A stretch of 64,000 nt of DNA. Source: Nelumbo lutea (lineage: Eukaryota > Streptophyta > Magnoliopsida > Proteales > Nelumbonaceae). Below, piece by piece: positions 48,243-59,129 of this stretch. The notes under the pieces were generated by a model. It had not been told where the DNA came from and did no database searches. It saw only the letters and a program-made list of their open reading frames with translations. A program made the translations under genes and the position numbers. The stretch is taken from the NCBI GenBank assembly GCA_022828595.1, contig JAKGHH010000006.1, positions 10,540,633 to 10,604,632 on the forward strand, read 5' to 3'. The first letter of the stretch is position 1, and each line of letters starts with the position of its first letter.

Positions 48243-48600
48243 TACAATTAATATAGTGGGATGCATGGAAATCATAAAATTTTATTGATAATGTATCAAC
48301 CAAGAATCCCGAAACATATTATATATATTTTTTTACAAATTAATACATGCACAAAGCTATTATTATGTTATTTTCTATTGAATTTCAAGACACAAAACAT
48401 ATGCAACTATTATTACTATCGATTATTTTATAGCGAGATGCATAAGAATCATAAAATTTTATTGATAATGTATCAATAAAAAATCCTTGAACATATTATA
48501 TATTTTTTTACAAATTAATACATGCATAAAGCTATTATTATGTTATTTTCTACTGAATTTCAAGGCAGAAAACAAATGCAACTATTATATGTGAATTATT
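48243..48600 (+). repeat. Tandem duplication, about 177-bp unit, two copies
   Basis: Copy 1 from about 48243 and copy 2 from about 48420 share GAATCATAAAATTTTATTG-, ACAAATTAATACATGCA- and AAAGCTATTATTATGTTAT-type words in the same order with few changes. AT-rich and non-coding. Confidence 0.75.
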
Positions 48601-49300
48601 ATATCAATTATTTTCTATTTTACTATTTTTAAATTTTAATATTAACTGAAAATCAACTAAAAATTAATTCTCAAATGTTTAGTTAACAATATTTTTATTT
48701 TTGTAAATAATAAACACATTATTATAAAATGTAACTAAAATATAAATTAAAAATGTATACTATTAACTTAAAATATACTAAATTTTCTAAGATACACATC
48801 ATAAGCAAATTCATAATTTTTAATTACTAAAATAATTATTCCATTATTAATATTTTTATTTTCATAAATTTTGAGATAAAAAATCAATTTTTGATATAAA
48901 TGTAGATTAATGGATTTGACAAATTCAATTTATATTATATTCTTAAGGTTTTTGTAAATAACGTTTTTATTTTTATAAATAATATATACTTTTATTTAGT
49001 TCAAATTAAAATATTAATTAATAATTTATAAAATTTTAAGATACATATCATGTTCAAATTTATAAACATTAAGTACTAAAATAATTATTTTATTATTAAT
49101 ATCTTTATTCGTATAAATTTTTTGAGATGAAACAAATTTTTTATATAAATGTGGATTTAAGAAATTATTTATTCTATAAGTTTATAAAATATTATTTTTT
49201 TATTTTGCTAGAATTGTTAAACACAAATGTAATTTGTCCAAATTACATGTGGACACTAGAATTGAGAAAAAAAGTTGTTTTATTTCATTAAATTTCATAA
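48601..49300. other. AT-rich spacer
   Basis: Two loosely similar blocks (around 48770-48900 and 49015-49150) contain AAATTCATAATTTT-, ACTAAAATAATTATT- and TTGAGAT-like words, which suggests an older duplication. No genes. Confidence 0.4.
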
Positions 49301-49388
49301 GGTGAAAATTGGCCTAGTGGATCAAGCATGCGGATAAGGCATTAACACTGGGTGATTTGCATTCAAATCACACTAGTCGCATTTTTTT
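49301..49388 (+). repeat. tRNA-derived SINE-like head
   Basis: An A-box-like TTGGCCTAGTGG (49309-49320) and a B-box-like GATTTGCATTCAAATC (49354-49369) are spaced about 45 bp apart as in RNA polymerase III promoters, and a T-run follows at 49382-49388. The arms do not fold into a full tRNA, so it is more likely a SINE or a tRNA pseudogene than a tRNA gene. Confidence 0.5.
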
Positions 49389-49399
49389 ACAAATAAGCA

Positions 49400-49620
49400 T
49401 GCGAGAAACACGTCGATCCATATCATTCTGTATCAGTGCATATCGATCAATACAACACGATACAGGGCCTATACGAATGTGTATCGCTCCAATACGCTCC
49501 AATACACATGATTCAAGGGATACAGGTTAGTTGTAGCATATCTTGTATCCCTTCTGGCCGATACAGATACAATATGCCCCGTGTCGGACATATCGTATCG
49601 ATATTTAAATCCTTGACATT
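49400..49620. repeat. Dispersed CGATAC-rich repeat, copy 2
   Basis: It contains GTATCAGTGCATATCGATCA and CATATCGTATCGATATTTAA, and lies directly after the SINE-like head. It is related to the copies at 44126 and 57775. Confidence 0.45.
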
Positions 49621-49689
49621 TAAACTAGATACGAAAATTTTGTTAATAAATAAATTGTAAGTTAGGCTTAGAAAATAAATTGCAAGTTA

Positions 49690-50311
49690 TTTATACTTTA
49701 GTTAGGGTAAATTTCTTAAACTACCCCTATGGTTTAGCTAATTGGTTAAGTATATGTATATCCCTATTGTTTGACTATTGTCGTTAAATATTGATGGAAG
49801 GGTTGAAATGTCTATTTTGCCCTTAAGTCAAATCTACATGCAAAAATTATAATTACTTTTTTTTACCTTCGTTTTAAGGCATATACGGGGATGGTTGTTG
49901 CTACAACGGTTGGAGATCAACAGAGCGCTTGAGAACAGAGACAAAGCACCATCACCTTCACCTGTGATGATTGTTGCTACAATTTCTGGATGGCGGTGCA
50001 ATGGTTAGAAATTTCAAACATTTCAATGGTGCCAAAGCAGAGAAGAAGCTACCAAAGGAGAAGAAGGCCCTTGTTGAGAAGTAAGTGATATGGCCAAAAC
50101 CGGTGGAAAGAGGTTGGAGATCTCAGAACTTTCAAACAAGTGCCTAGATCTGCTGAGTATCTCTTAGATCTGCAAGGAACCCAGATCTGTGATCTGAGAG
50201 ATACTCAGATCTAGCAAAGCTACGCACTAGTCCGACTTTGGAGTCGCCACTAGCTTGATTGAATCCATTTGTCCTCTCTCTATTGTCACCTTATGTAAAC
50301 TATATAGTGAG
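49690..50311. other. Intergenic DNA with a short hairpin
   Basis: 49696-49830 resembles a plant MITE end (GGGTAAATTTCTTAAACTA, CCCCTATGGTTT). At 50151-50213 the words AGATCTGCTGAGTATCTC and GAGATACTCAGATCT form a hairpin. An AGTGATATGGCCAAAA word occurs at 50087 and again at 50309, the second at the start of the LTR. Confidence 0.4.
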
Positions 50312-51030
50312 TGATATGGCCAAAATCGATCACTCGTTAGAAACTGCCAAGTGGTAGCATGTTGGGGGGCAAAGTTGTCAATCGACGAGTTAACTCAGTC
50401 TTGACGAGCTGTGAGCGGAGCTAGTCTTGATGAGCTACGAGCTGACCTGGTCCTAACGAGCGGGCTGACTTGATCCTGACGAGCTACGAGTTGAACTGAT
50501 TCTGATGAGCTTCAAACTGACCTGGTTCTGACGAATTGATCTAACACCAACTCATAACATGCAAAAGCAACACATGGCTGAGCTGATTAGAAAATCAATG
50601 CTAATGCACTCCATGCAGGCCCACTACCTACCATGTGCACACAACATGTTAACTGAGGGCACGACAAGTGGACTGAGCTCCAATAAATAGGTGAATTCCC
50701 CATTCATTTGGACAATTGAACATTGTAGTACACTACTATGAACAAGGCATGTTGGACACCTCGACACATGGAGCTCACCAGCTCCCCTAATGAGCTCTTC
50801 AACGCATCACATGGAGCTCACTAGATCCCTCAACGGGCTTTCTAGCTCCCCTTTCAAGCTCTCCCTCTCTCCTCATGAGCTCATTAGCTCTCCACACGAG
50901 CTCTCACCTCACCTCACTAAGCTCTCCAGCTCACCTTGTTTTTCCTTGACATTACTGATTTAACCGTCGGAGTCCACACCCTTGGGATCACTCAAGGCCT
51001 CTGACGTCTTAATGAGAATGAAAAATATCA
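50312..51030 (+). repeat. LTR remnant or solo LTR with GACGAGCTACGAGCTGA repeats
   Basis: It starts TGATATGGCC and ends AAAAATATCA, giving inverted TGATAT/ATATCA ends. Units of about 45 bp with TGACGAGCTACGAGCTGACC recur at 50395-50540. A TATA-like AATAAATAGG occurs near 50683. The CCGTCGGAGTCCACACCC / CTCAAGGCCTCTGACG segment near the end resembles the R/U5 part of other LTRs here. The flanks (GTGAG and TATTT) show no duplication. Confidence 0.5.
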
Positions 51031-51060
51031 TATTTTTCTCCCTTAATAATTAGAATTTTA

Positions 51061-52426
51061 TGTTTATTTTATGCCCAAATGCACTCATAATTCTTATATT
51101 TTGGTTTAAGGCACGAAAGGAGGCGTTAGGTGAGAAACAAGGCTAAGCGGGTCATTTTACACAGTTTTGTCGCCGTGTGGTAAATGGAGCATAACTCTCT
51201 TATCCGGACTCCGATTGAGATGATTTAAGATGCGTTGGAAAGATAAGGAAAAGTTCTACAATTTCCTATTGAGTTTTGATAGATTAGGACTGTATTGAGA
51301 TCAAAATCGGGTCCGAATTCTCTACAATTGCATTGGTGATGTATTGAAGACATTCCTTAGCCTTGAAGCTTTCATCTGCGATTTCATCACTCTCCCACTC
51401 ACACAATAACATTGTTTTATCTTATTTTTTAATCTTTCCTGGATAATTCAGACTTGTAGATTGACCTAGAGGAATTTTAGAAGATTTTGCAGGCTTCTCT
51501 TGGGGGAAGTAGAGAAGAGGAGAAAACCCTAGAGGGAAGGCAAGCAGATTGGGAGCAGCTGAACCTCTCTTATCTTCTCTTCTCTTATCTTCGCCCCTCT
51601 TCTTCATTCTCTGATTTTCTTTGAGTTTTCACCATGACCATGAGTGGCTAAAACTCTTGTACTTGGTCGAAGGAAGCAGAAGCCTCATAATCCACCAAAC
51701 TGTGAGATCTAATTTAGTTTTTATTGTTTAATTCATGTTTTGGATATCGAATGTTCTTCTATGATTGTTTCGTTTGGTTGCTAGGAAGGCCTACTAGTTT
51801 ATTATTTGTTAAAATCTATTGCTAGATTAGATATTAAATCCATAATTGTTTAATCCCTCTAATCTGCGAAGCAATTAGGGTTTAATGATTTGCTACGTCA
51901 GAAATTGTTAGATACTAGGAAGAACAGTCGACTGAATTAAATGCAACCGTCTGTGCTTGTGTTGTTTAGCTTCATCGATCTCTAATGTTTAATGCTATTG
52001 TTGGATTAAATCTTTAACGCTTGTTTAGGGGTTGTTCAATAGTAAGGGTTAAGAGGATCGCATGTTTTCCAATTAACTGATAGTAGGAAGATGCAGGAAA
52101 TTAATTCCTACGATGAATATTCAAAGTCTGAATTGATTTATCTTTGCATCGATGAGCAGTAGTATAATTCTGATGGTGGATGTTAGCCTAGGCCAAGATT
52201 TGTTCCTTGATTAATTTCAGCACTTGAAGTTACCTAAATTCTCATTTAAATTGCATTCTTTATTAATTATGGTTTTCCTTATTTTAAATCTGATTTTCGT
52301 TACATACACCCCCTCCATCTTTGATTCACGTAGCGCATAATTTGGGTTAGATACTCTCTGTGGGAACGATCCCTACTCGCACTACTACATTCCATCTTTA
52401 CGAGTAGAGATTTATTTTTTGGTGCC
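51061..52426 (+). repeat. Gypsy LTR remnant with PBS
   Basis: The segment has features I associate with large plant gypsy LTRs: GCATAACTCTCTTATCCGGA, AAGATGCGTTGGAAAG, AATTAGGGTTTAATGA, then CTCTGTGGGAACGATCC and, at the end, TTTTTTGGTGCC (52415-52426), a PBS-like site. No gag follows, so only the LTR and the first bases of an element remain. The start at TGTTTATTTTATGCCC is an estimate. Confidence 0.5.
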
Positions 52427-52900
52427 TACGACAGCACGCTACGTCTCTTATGGCTGCAGGTCTCTCTTAACAAGTAAGCTCTCCAAGCTGAGGTAATACT
52501 CCTAGATGAGGTCACATCCACTGGTGTTGATGGTTGTTGTTGTTGAAGGAATGGTGGCAAGAAGGAGGCGGGGACTTAGAGAGTTTTTTGATTAACAGGA
52601 AGAAGCGTTGGTGTTGGGTTCAGCTTGCTAGAAATAGATTGGCAAGGGAGAGCTTGGGGGGGGGGCGAATAAGGGCAATGAAGATACGTCAAAGAAGACA
52701 TCAAAGATAGTGACGCTGACTTCTTGACTTCCATTGCTACAATAGGAAGGGGAGAGAGAGAGGACGGAGGTGGAGGGGTCAATGTCAGCATCCCAAAATT
52801 ACTGGAGAGCTGGGATGACGTTGTTGCATTTATTGTAAAGTCCAGTCGCTGCATTTTTTTGGACCTTAATTGGTATGGCCGGCTTGAGTCACAATTTGTC
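52427..52900. other. Spacer, no credible gene
   Basis: A 134-codon open frame on the - strand (52576-52980) is Ser/Pro-rich and runs into the copia LTR. I do not regard it as a gene. Confidence 0.4.
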
Positions 52901-53197
52901 TGAGTTAGGAAAATCGAAGAACTGAAAAAACAAGAAAATAATTGAAGTAAGAATACTATCGATGGTGTATGTGATACCATTAGACATATGGTATTTATAG
53001 ATGGGTCGTTTACATTAGAGTGGAGTTCTACAAGAATTAAGAGATTGTACAGATAAGAGGATAGTCACAAGATGGATGAGTTACAGTAGGATTAGGATAT
53101 ACGATAGGATTAGGATAGGGATTATCCTAAGTAGGGATTATCCTAGGAGGATAGATCCGGATCTCCAGAGGACTCTTGATTCTCGTTATCCTTAACA
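52901..53197 (-). repeat. Copia 3' LTR
   Basis: It matches 57513-57773, including AGAATACT, GATGGTGTATGTGATACCAT and GGATTAGGATATACG, and starts TGTTAAGGATAACGAG on the - strand. It carries about 36 bp more than the 5' copy (an extra piece around 53042-53062 and 53120-53140). The RNase H reading frame ends inside it at 53143. Confidence 0.85.
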
Positions 53198-53610
53198 AGC
53201 CCCTGCAAGCAAAACAACTTCGTGAAGACATGCAACTTGGACCTAAGGTGAAGAAACCGTGGTGTTGGAAGAGCCTTAGTCATGATACCGGTTATCTGGT
53301 CCTTGGAGGAGATGAATTTCACCAGCAACTTCTTTTAGAGAATTAGATCTCTCAAGAAATGAAAATCAACATCTACGTGTTTGGTGCGTGCTTGAAATAC
53401 CGGGTGTGCAGCCAGGTGTGTGGCTCCCACATTGTCGCACCAAGCAACTGGAGGAGATGGGGAGGAGAAACCCAGATCTACAAGGAGGGACTGGATCCAT
53501 AGAAGTTCGGTCATCGAATTTGCAAGGGCTTGAAATTTTGCCTCTATGCTAGAATGAGCTACTGTTGCTTGTTTCTTGGCATTCCACACAATGAGATTGT
53601 TTCCCAAATA
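53143..53610 (-). pseudogene. Copia RNase H
   Basis: On the - strand it shows AHSSIEAKFQALANSMTELL and WCDNVGATHLAAHPVF, then a stop near 53333, then KDQITGIMTKALPTPRF. These match the copia RNase H region and its C-terminal tail. It removes the RNA strand after reverse transcription. Confidence 0.85.
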
Positions 53611-53682
53611 TACACAATAGCCACCTGTGGATTTACGATCATCAAGGCATCCAACCCAATCTGCATCACTAAATGCATGAAG

Positions 53683-54960
53683 CTAAAGGGAATTGGATTT
53701 GGAGAAATGAAGACCAACATCCAATGTGCCCTTTAAGTAATGAAGAATCCGTTTGATAGTAGCCCAATGAGCATCTGTGGGAGCATGAAGAAATCTGCAA
53801 ACTTTGTTGATCAAATAGGCGATATCTGGTCTAGTGATGGTGATGTACTGAAGGGCACCTACAATACTTCTATATTTGGATGGATCTGATAGAGCAACAC
53901 CTTGGAGAGTGGACAATTTGCATGACAAAGCCATGAGAGAAGCAATGGGTTTGGCATAAGTTAACTTGCTTCGCCTAAGCAAATCTAGGATATAACGTCG
54001 CTGCATTAGGACCAATCTTGTGGAAGTGGAGTAAACTTCTATACCCAAGAACAAATGCAAGTGACCCAAGTCCTTTAGTTCAAAGGTCTCCGAGAGTGAG
54101 GAGATGATGTGGGAGACAGTATGAGGAGAGGATCCAATGATTAAGATGTCATCAACATAAACCAAAATAAATATGGAGACCTTACCCTCTCTGTATATGA
54201 ATAAGGATGGATCAGCCTGGGAGCAATGAAAACCAAGACTGAGGAGGGTAGGACTCAGTTGAGAGAACCAGGCTCATGGAGCTTTTCATAGTCTATATAA
54301 TGCTTTGCGAAGTTTATAGACATGAGTGGGCTTCGAAGGATCTTCAAATCCCTTGGGTAGTTGTACATAGATGTCCTTAGAAACAAATCCATTCATGAAG
54401 GCATTGTTAACATCGAGTTGTCGGATATTCCACCCAAAGGAGACAACCAAGGCAATGACTGTATGGACTATAATTGGTTTAACCATGAGACTGAAGGTAT
54501 CAGAGAAGTCAAGACCTGGTACTTGGCTAAAACCTTGTGCCACTAGGCGAGCTTTGTGATGTTCAATAGAGCCATCGAATTTATGTTTGATTTTGTAAAT
54601 CCATTTTGTGCTGATTACATTCATACTGGGATGATACAGAACAAGTTCCCAAGTAGCATTGTCCATGAGAGCTTGGTATTCCTGTTGCATAGCATTCTGC
54701 CAGTGTGGATGCTTGACCGCACTAGAGTATGTGGCTGGTTCACACTGCTCTGGTGTGATATCAGCAAGAAGGGCCGTCGAAATAGGATACCTGGTAGTGG
54801 CCATCGCAAGAGATGCAGTGGAACGCATCGATCTGGTGACCATGGTATGAGTTCGCTGTGGAGGTGGAGGTACAACAGGAGTAGCATCAAGAAGCTCTTG
54901 AATTAGTCTGGTTCGGCGGGGCGGCTCGGAGACAGATGATGGAGCACCACTGGGAGTAGA
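53683..54960 (-). pseudogene. Copia reverse transcriptase
   Basis: RT blocks: WQNAMQQEYQALMDNATWEL at about 54690-54630, WIYKIKHKFDGS, RLVAQGFSQVPGLDF, QLDVNNAFMNG, then a stop (about 54285) and catalytic YVDDILI near 54150. These are the usual motifs of Tork/Tnt1-like copia RT, and the catalytic Asp pair is present. Two stops near 54275-54285 interrupt it. Confidence 0.9.
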
Positions 54961-55330
54961 CTCAGCTGATGGAGTAGGAGCAGTGGGGGTCTTTGAAGGC
55001 ACTGAGGGTGGTTGTTGGCGATCTGATGAGGGAGAGGAGACATCACTGGATGAAGAAGAGACGATAAGTGGTGGTGGAGCTGCGACTTGCAGGTTCGATG
55101 GACCTGTAACTGGATCGGTGTAGGTACTTGAAGAAGAACTGGTATGATCAGTACTGGATCGGTTAACTGGTGAGAGTTGCATACCAAGAAACCGAGATTC
55201 GTCAAAGACGACATGTCGATTGATGTATTCACGTCCACTGAAAGGATGCCAACACCTATAACCCTTATGAGTGGTAATATATCCCAGAAAAATACACTGT
55301 TGTGACCGGAATTCAAACTTGTGGCGATTA
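54961..55330 (-). pseudogene. Copia linker between integrase and RT
   Basis: A Ser/Pro/Thr-rich low-complexity stretch, usual between integrase and RT in copia polyproteins. It is open in the main frame from 55182. Confidence 0.7.
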
Positions 55331-56100
55331 TAGGGTCAAAGAAGAGGATAACAAGCACAACCAAAAATTTTGAGAAATGTGTAATCCGGGATTCTTTGAA
55401 ATAGTACCTCATATGGAGAATGATTATGAAGTGTTGGAGTGGGAAGGCGATTGATCAGGTACATTGCCATATGTGCGGCATCAATCCAGAAGGAAAATGG
55501 GAGAGAGGTGAAAGCCAATAGAGATAATGCGGACTCAACAATGTGTCAGTGCTTCCTTTCAACTGTACCATTCTGCTCATGAGTGTGTGGGCATGCCAAT
55601 CAGTGTTGAATCCCTTTAGAGTTGAGATACCGTGAGAGAGAGCAAAATTCCTCTCCCCAGTTAGATTGAAGGATTTTTATTTTTGTGGACAGCAAACATT
55701 CCACATGCCATTTGAAGCTTAGAAAAGCATCCATAACTTCAGATTTCTTTTTGAGTGGGTACAACCAAGTAAATTTCGAAAAACCATCCACAAAAATAAC
55801 ATAATATTTGATACCTTTATTAGAAATGGTTGGGGCTAGTCCCCATGCATCAAAATAAACAACTTCTAAAGGATGTGTTGTAGTAAAGTGTGAAACTGGA
55901 AGATGTTGTCTATGATTCTTACCCATTTGACATGACTCACACACAATACTACTAGTCGACTCTAACAAGGTAAACCAAATTTGGAGATAACCTGATTCAC
56001 TACTTTGAATGCAGCATGACCTAGTCGTTGATGCCATCCTGAAAAGATAGTGCATTCTCCGATGAAGGCAGTTGCTTTATTGTTGACTTGAGTCCCTCTA
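55331..56100 (-). pseudogene. Copia integrase, one catalytic Asp replaced
   Basis: A zinc-binding HHCC start is split by the frameshift near 55970 (HQRLGH in the upstream frame, CESCQMGK in the downstream frame). The core has VVYFDAWG (first Asp). ILQSNWGEEF has Asn at about 55661 where family members carry the second catalytic Asp. NGTVERKH keeps the Glu. PYEVLF and IFGCACYP mark the C-terminal part. A stop lies near 55598 and another near 55550. The Asp-to-Asn change alone would be expected to abolish activity. Confidence 0.85.
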
Positions 56101-56199
56101 GGAAATTGATAGAGTCCATCTCTATTGGTTCCTTTGATGAGAACTCTCCCCGTATAATCCTTCACAAGAAAGAAATCACGATGGAACTCAAGATAAATA

Positions 56200-56480
56200 T
56201 CATTGTCTTTGGTAAACTTGCTCACAAAAAGCAGATTCTTGGTGATGTGTGGAACATGATAAATAGAGTTGAGAGCAAATGTATGATTGTTATGTGTTAA
56301 TGATGAAGATCTAGAATGTAAAATTTGCAAACCTGATCCATTTCCAACTATAACCTGATCCGAACCCATGTACTTGGACCAATTTTGTAGATTGTCTACA
56401 TCTGGAGTGAGATGATGAGTGGCGCCAGAATCTAGATACCACATGGGATCAACTTCATTCCCAACACTTGTGTGATACGC
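56200..56480 (-). pseudogene. Copia protease
   Basis: The active site is read as WYLDSGATHH at about 56441-56412, the typical copia D-S-G-A motif. The GAG-pre-integrase segment follows before the HHCC domain. Confidence 0.85.
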
Positions 56481-56499
56481 AACAGTGTTTGGGGGAGTC

Positions 56500-57500
56500 T
56501 ATTGTTCTCCTTGATATGATAAGTCATAGCACCTCCTGTAGATAAGAGCACCATGGCCTGGTTTGTTGCAGACCTGGTAGTTGATTTAGGAAAATTTACC
56601 TTTCCCATGACCACCACCATTATTTCTGCCGCCATTTTACTGATTAGGATAACCACCACGGTTGTGACCACTGCCGCAACCTTTGCCATTACTAGGAGCG
56701 GAACCACCTCCGTTGTTTGTATTTTTGGAGTTCCAATTATTTTTATTTTTGCCATGTGCAACAAAATTTGTTGAAGGAGGGTTATCTGTGGCAGCCTAGT
56801 TGTGTCGTTCCAACAATGCCTCATGATTTAAGAGAAGTCCCAATACATCATTAATAGTAAGAAAATCAAAACCAATCCTATTGGTGATCACAGTGACTAT
56901 GAACTCATACTCGGTCCCAAGTCTAGAAAGAATGCACAGTATAAGGTTTTCTTTGCCTACAAGTTCAGAAATAGCTGCTAGGCTATTGAAAATTACCTTG
57001 GCTCTCTTGACATACTCAGTTATTGATTCTGACCCTTTCTTGATGCTCTCTGTAGTTGTCGTTTCAGCTGGAGTGCTCTCAACCTTGAGATGGCGGAGTA
57101 GGTTGCAGATATGGCCTTCTAGACTTTGACTGATGTGGTTAAGCCGATCACTTCAGTCACCACTCTTAGTGAGAGAAGAGATGATCAACCCGAGCACAAG
57201 TTGATCTAGCTACACCCAATTATCATATTCTGGGTTCACCACTCTTTGTCCATCAGGGCCATCCATGTGGGTTGGAGGAGCTTGCATGGTTCCTTCTACA
57301 AGGTCCAACAACTTGTGAGTTCTGAGGACTGGAATCATCTACACCTGCCAAGGTAAGTAGTTGTCGTGACTCCGCTTGATGGGAAGCAAATGAGAGATGT
57401 TGGGGACGTTGATCACTAATGTTCCCAACACAGAACTCAAGAACTGATTGAAGCTTCCTGTGTTTGAGCTTGTAGCTGAGTGCACACCGTTGTGAGCCAT
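56500..57500 (-). pseudogene. Copia gag
   Basis: It starts at ATG 57500, 15 bases after the PBS. UBN2/gag-like blocks: KRSHDNYLPWQV, ESITEYVKRAKVIFNSLA, LCILSRLGTEYEFIVT. A Gly/Asn-rich linker leads to a CCHC-like C-x-KPGH-x-C knuckle near 56560. In-frame stops near 57340, 57220 and 56815 disable it. Confidence 0.8.
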
Positions 57501-57512
57501 AGCTCTGGTACC
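57497..57512 (-). other. Copia primer-binding site
   Basis: The - strand reads TGGTACCAGAGCTATG next to the LTR end, one mismatch from the common plant initiator tRNA-Met PBS TGGTATCAGAGC. Confidence 0.8.
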
Positions 57513-57773
57513 AAGTTAGGAAAATAGAAGAACTAAAAAAACAATAAAATAATTAAAGTAAGAATACTGTTGATGGTGTATATGATACCATCAGACGTAT
57601 GTCATTTATAGATGGAATGTTTACATTAGAGTGAAGTTCTACAAGAATTGAGATAGTCACAAGATGGATGAGTTACATAGGATTAGGATATACGGTAAGA
57701 TTAGGATAGAGATTATCCTATGAGGATAGATCCAAATCTCCATAAAACTCTTGGTTCTCGTTATCCTTTAACA
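57513..57773 (-). repeat. Copia 5' LTR
   Basis: Starts TGTTAAAGGATAACGAG on the - strand at 57773 and ends CCTAACTT at the PBS. It is shorter than the 3' LTR by small deletions. Confidence 0.85.
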
Positions 57774-57774
57774 G

Positions 57775-58035
57775 ACCAATTCATGGTTTAAATTATCGAT
57801 ACGATACGCCTAATATGGGGCATATTGTATCGTATCTTTTAAAAAAGATATGGTCTGAAACACTTGTTTCTAGGTGTTTGGATCCCCAATTTTTTTTAAT
57901 AATAAAAAACATACTAAAATCTTTCCAAAAAACCAAAATGTGAAAAAAAAAACTAAAAAAAAAAAAATTTCGACCATTTCTAAATACCGATAAGATATGA
58001 ACGAAACTAGTATCTTATCCATACTTTGAACCTTC
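57775..58035. repeat. Dispersed CGATAC-rich repeat, copy 3
   Basis: It begins near GGTTTAAATTATCGATACGA and ends GTATCTTATCCATACTTTGAACCTT, similar at both ends to the copy at 44126. The A-rich centre (57890-57970) is specific to this copy. It abuts the copia element. Confidence 0.45.
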
Positions 58036-58390
58036 GTCCGACTATGGTGTGTTAGTAGGAATTAGGAAATGGTTAATGCGTTGCTCTCGTATTTGTGAAT
58101 TGTGATGATCAAAATTCTTGTTCTTGACAATAATCAAAATGTAAATTAGTTTTAAGAAATTTACCTTTATAATTATTATCGGATGGATCCTGGATGATCC
58201 TTATTAACACGGATCGGATTCGAAATTTTGAATTTGAATTGAGACAGAGGTAGTATGAAGTATCTATCAGCTTCTGAATTCTGGTCATGTCACGTCAAGT
58301 AATTGCACTCGGCGGCCGTCGGCGGTGGACTGACGAGCCTACATCATCAACTGAATGCTCCGTTGGAAAAGAAAACGACGAGGAGGATCT

Positions 58391-58562
58391 TCTTCCATCG
58401 TCAGATTGGAATCTACGTGAGACCGTACCGAGGAAAAAGGGCGGGTAAGGTGGGTAGCTGGATTATGCCAACAGAACACTGCTGAAGGGATGTCGAATGT
58501 GATGGTACCTTGTTGAACAGAGCAGAGATAGCTGTGAGAACTGAGAAGACGTCTGACGCCAT
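58391..58562 (-). CDS. Possible small or first exon, divergent to the B3 gene
   Basis: An ATG at 58562 (- strand) opens a frame beginning MASDVFSVLTAISALFNK. At that point a GTACC could be a splice donor; otherwise the frame runs on to a stop near 58391 (about 57 codons). The region is GC-richer than its surroundings and the start lies 389 bp from the B3 start on the opposite strand. I do not recognise the protein. It could be the surviving first exon of a gene displaced by the copia element, or chance. Confidence 0.2.
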
Positions 58563-58950
58563 CGATTATTAAAGCTAGCTGCTTAAATCAATGAGAAAGA
58601 AAAGGAAGAAACCAATGAGTTCACCCTCAACGCCGCTCATTGGAACGTACTGTTTTTCTTTTGCTACACCCGTTCCTGTTTGCGTTCTTGAGAGTCAAAC
58701 TTCAAACGTTCAGATTCCAAGTTGAGGACTGAGGTTCGTCTTTCTTCATCTTACGTTTCGTTTTTCTCTCTGCACATACAGGTCTCAATACGAAGCTAAC
58801 ATTCTTAGTTTTTCTTTCTACTAGCGTGATTATGAATTTATGATTTTTTTTTTTGTTTTATTTGAGAAAGAATACCCATTTCCTTTTAAAGCGACTTAGT
58901 TTTTTTATTTTTTTTCCTATTTCACTTATTCTTTTAACAGTTTAACAGAG

Positions 58951-59090
58951 ATGGGGAAGAGGTGTGACAACTGCAGATCGCAAGACCAATTTGTCTATTG
59001 GACTCACTTTCAGTCCAAACAGTTCTTTCAGATCCTGCATGATGATTTCGACCTGAAACTTGTAAGTTGAAGCCTCCTCCTCCTCCTCCT

Positions 59091-59129
<39 letters not shown>

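Larger units (their letters stand above)
52901..57773 (-). mobile_element. Nearly full-length Ty1/copia retrotransposon
   Basis: Two LTRs (3' copy 52901-53197, 5' copy 57513-57773), an initiator-Met-type PBS, and gag, PR, IN, RT and RNase H in copia order on the - strand. One reading frame covers gag to protease, and a second covers integrase to the end, with one frameshift near 55970 and a few stops. The LTRs differ by several point changes and indels, so the element is not young. No matching 5-bp duplication was found at the proposed ends. Confidence 0.85.

Noticed and set aside
49301..49388. Functional tRNA gene
   Set aside because: A- and B-box words are present but acceptor and anticodon stems do not form, so it was listed only as a SINE-like head.
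52576..52980. 134-codon open frame on the - strand
   Set aside because: Ser/Pro-rich with no family resemblance, and it extends into the copia LTR.
54903..55412. 169-codon open frame on the - strand
   Set aside because: It is in another frame than copia pol and is explained by the low-complexity linker of the polyprotein.
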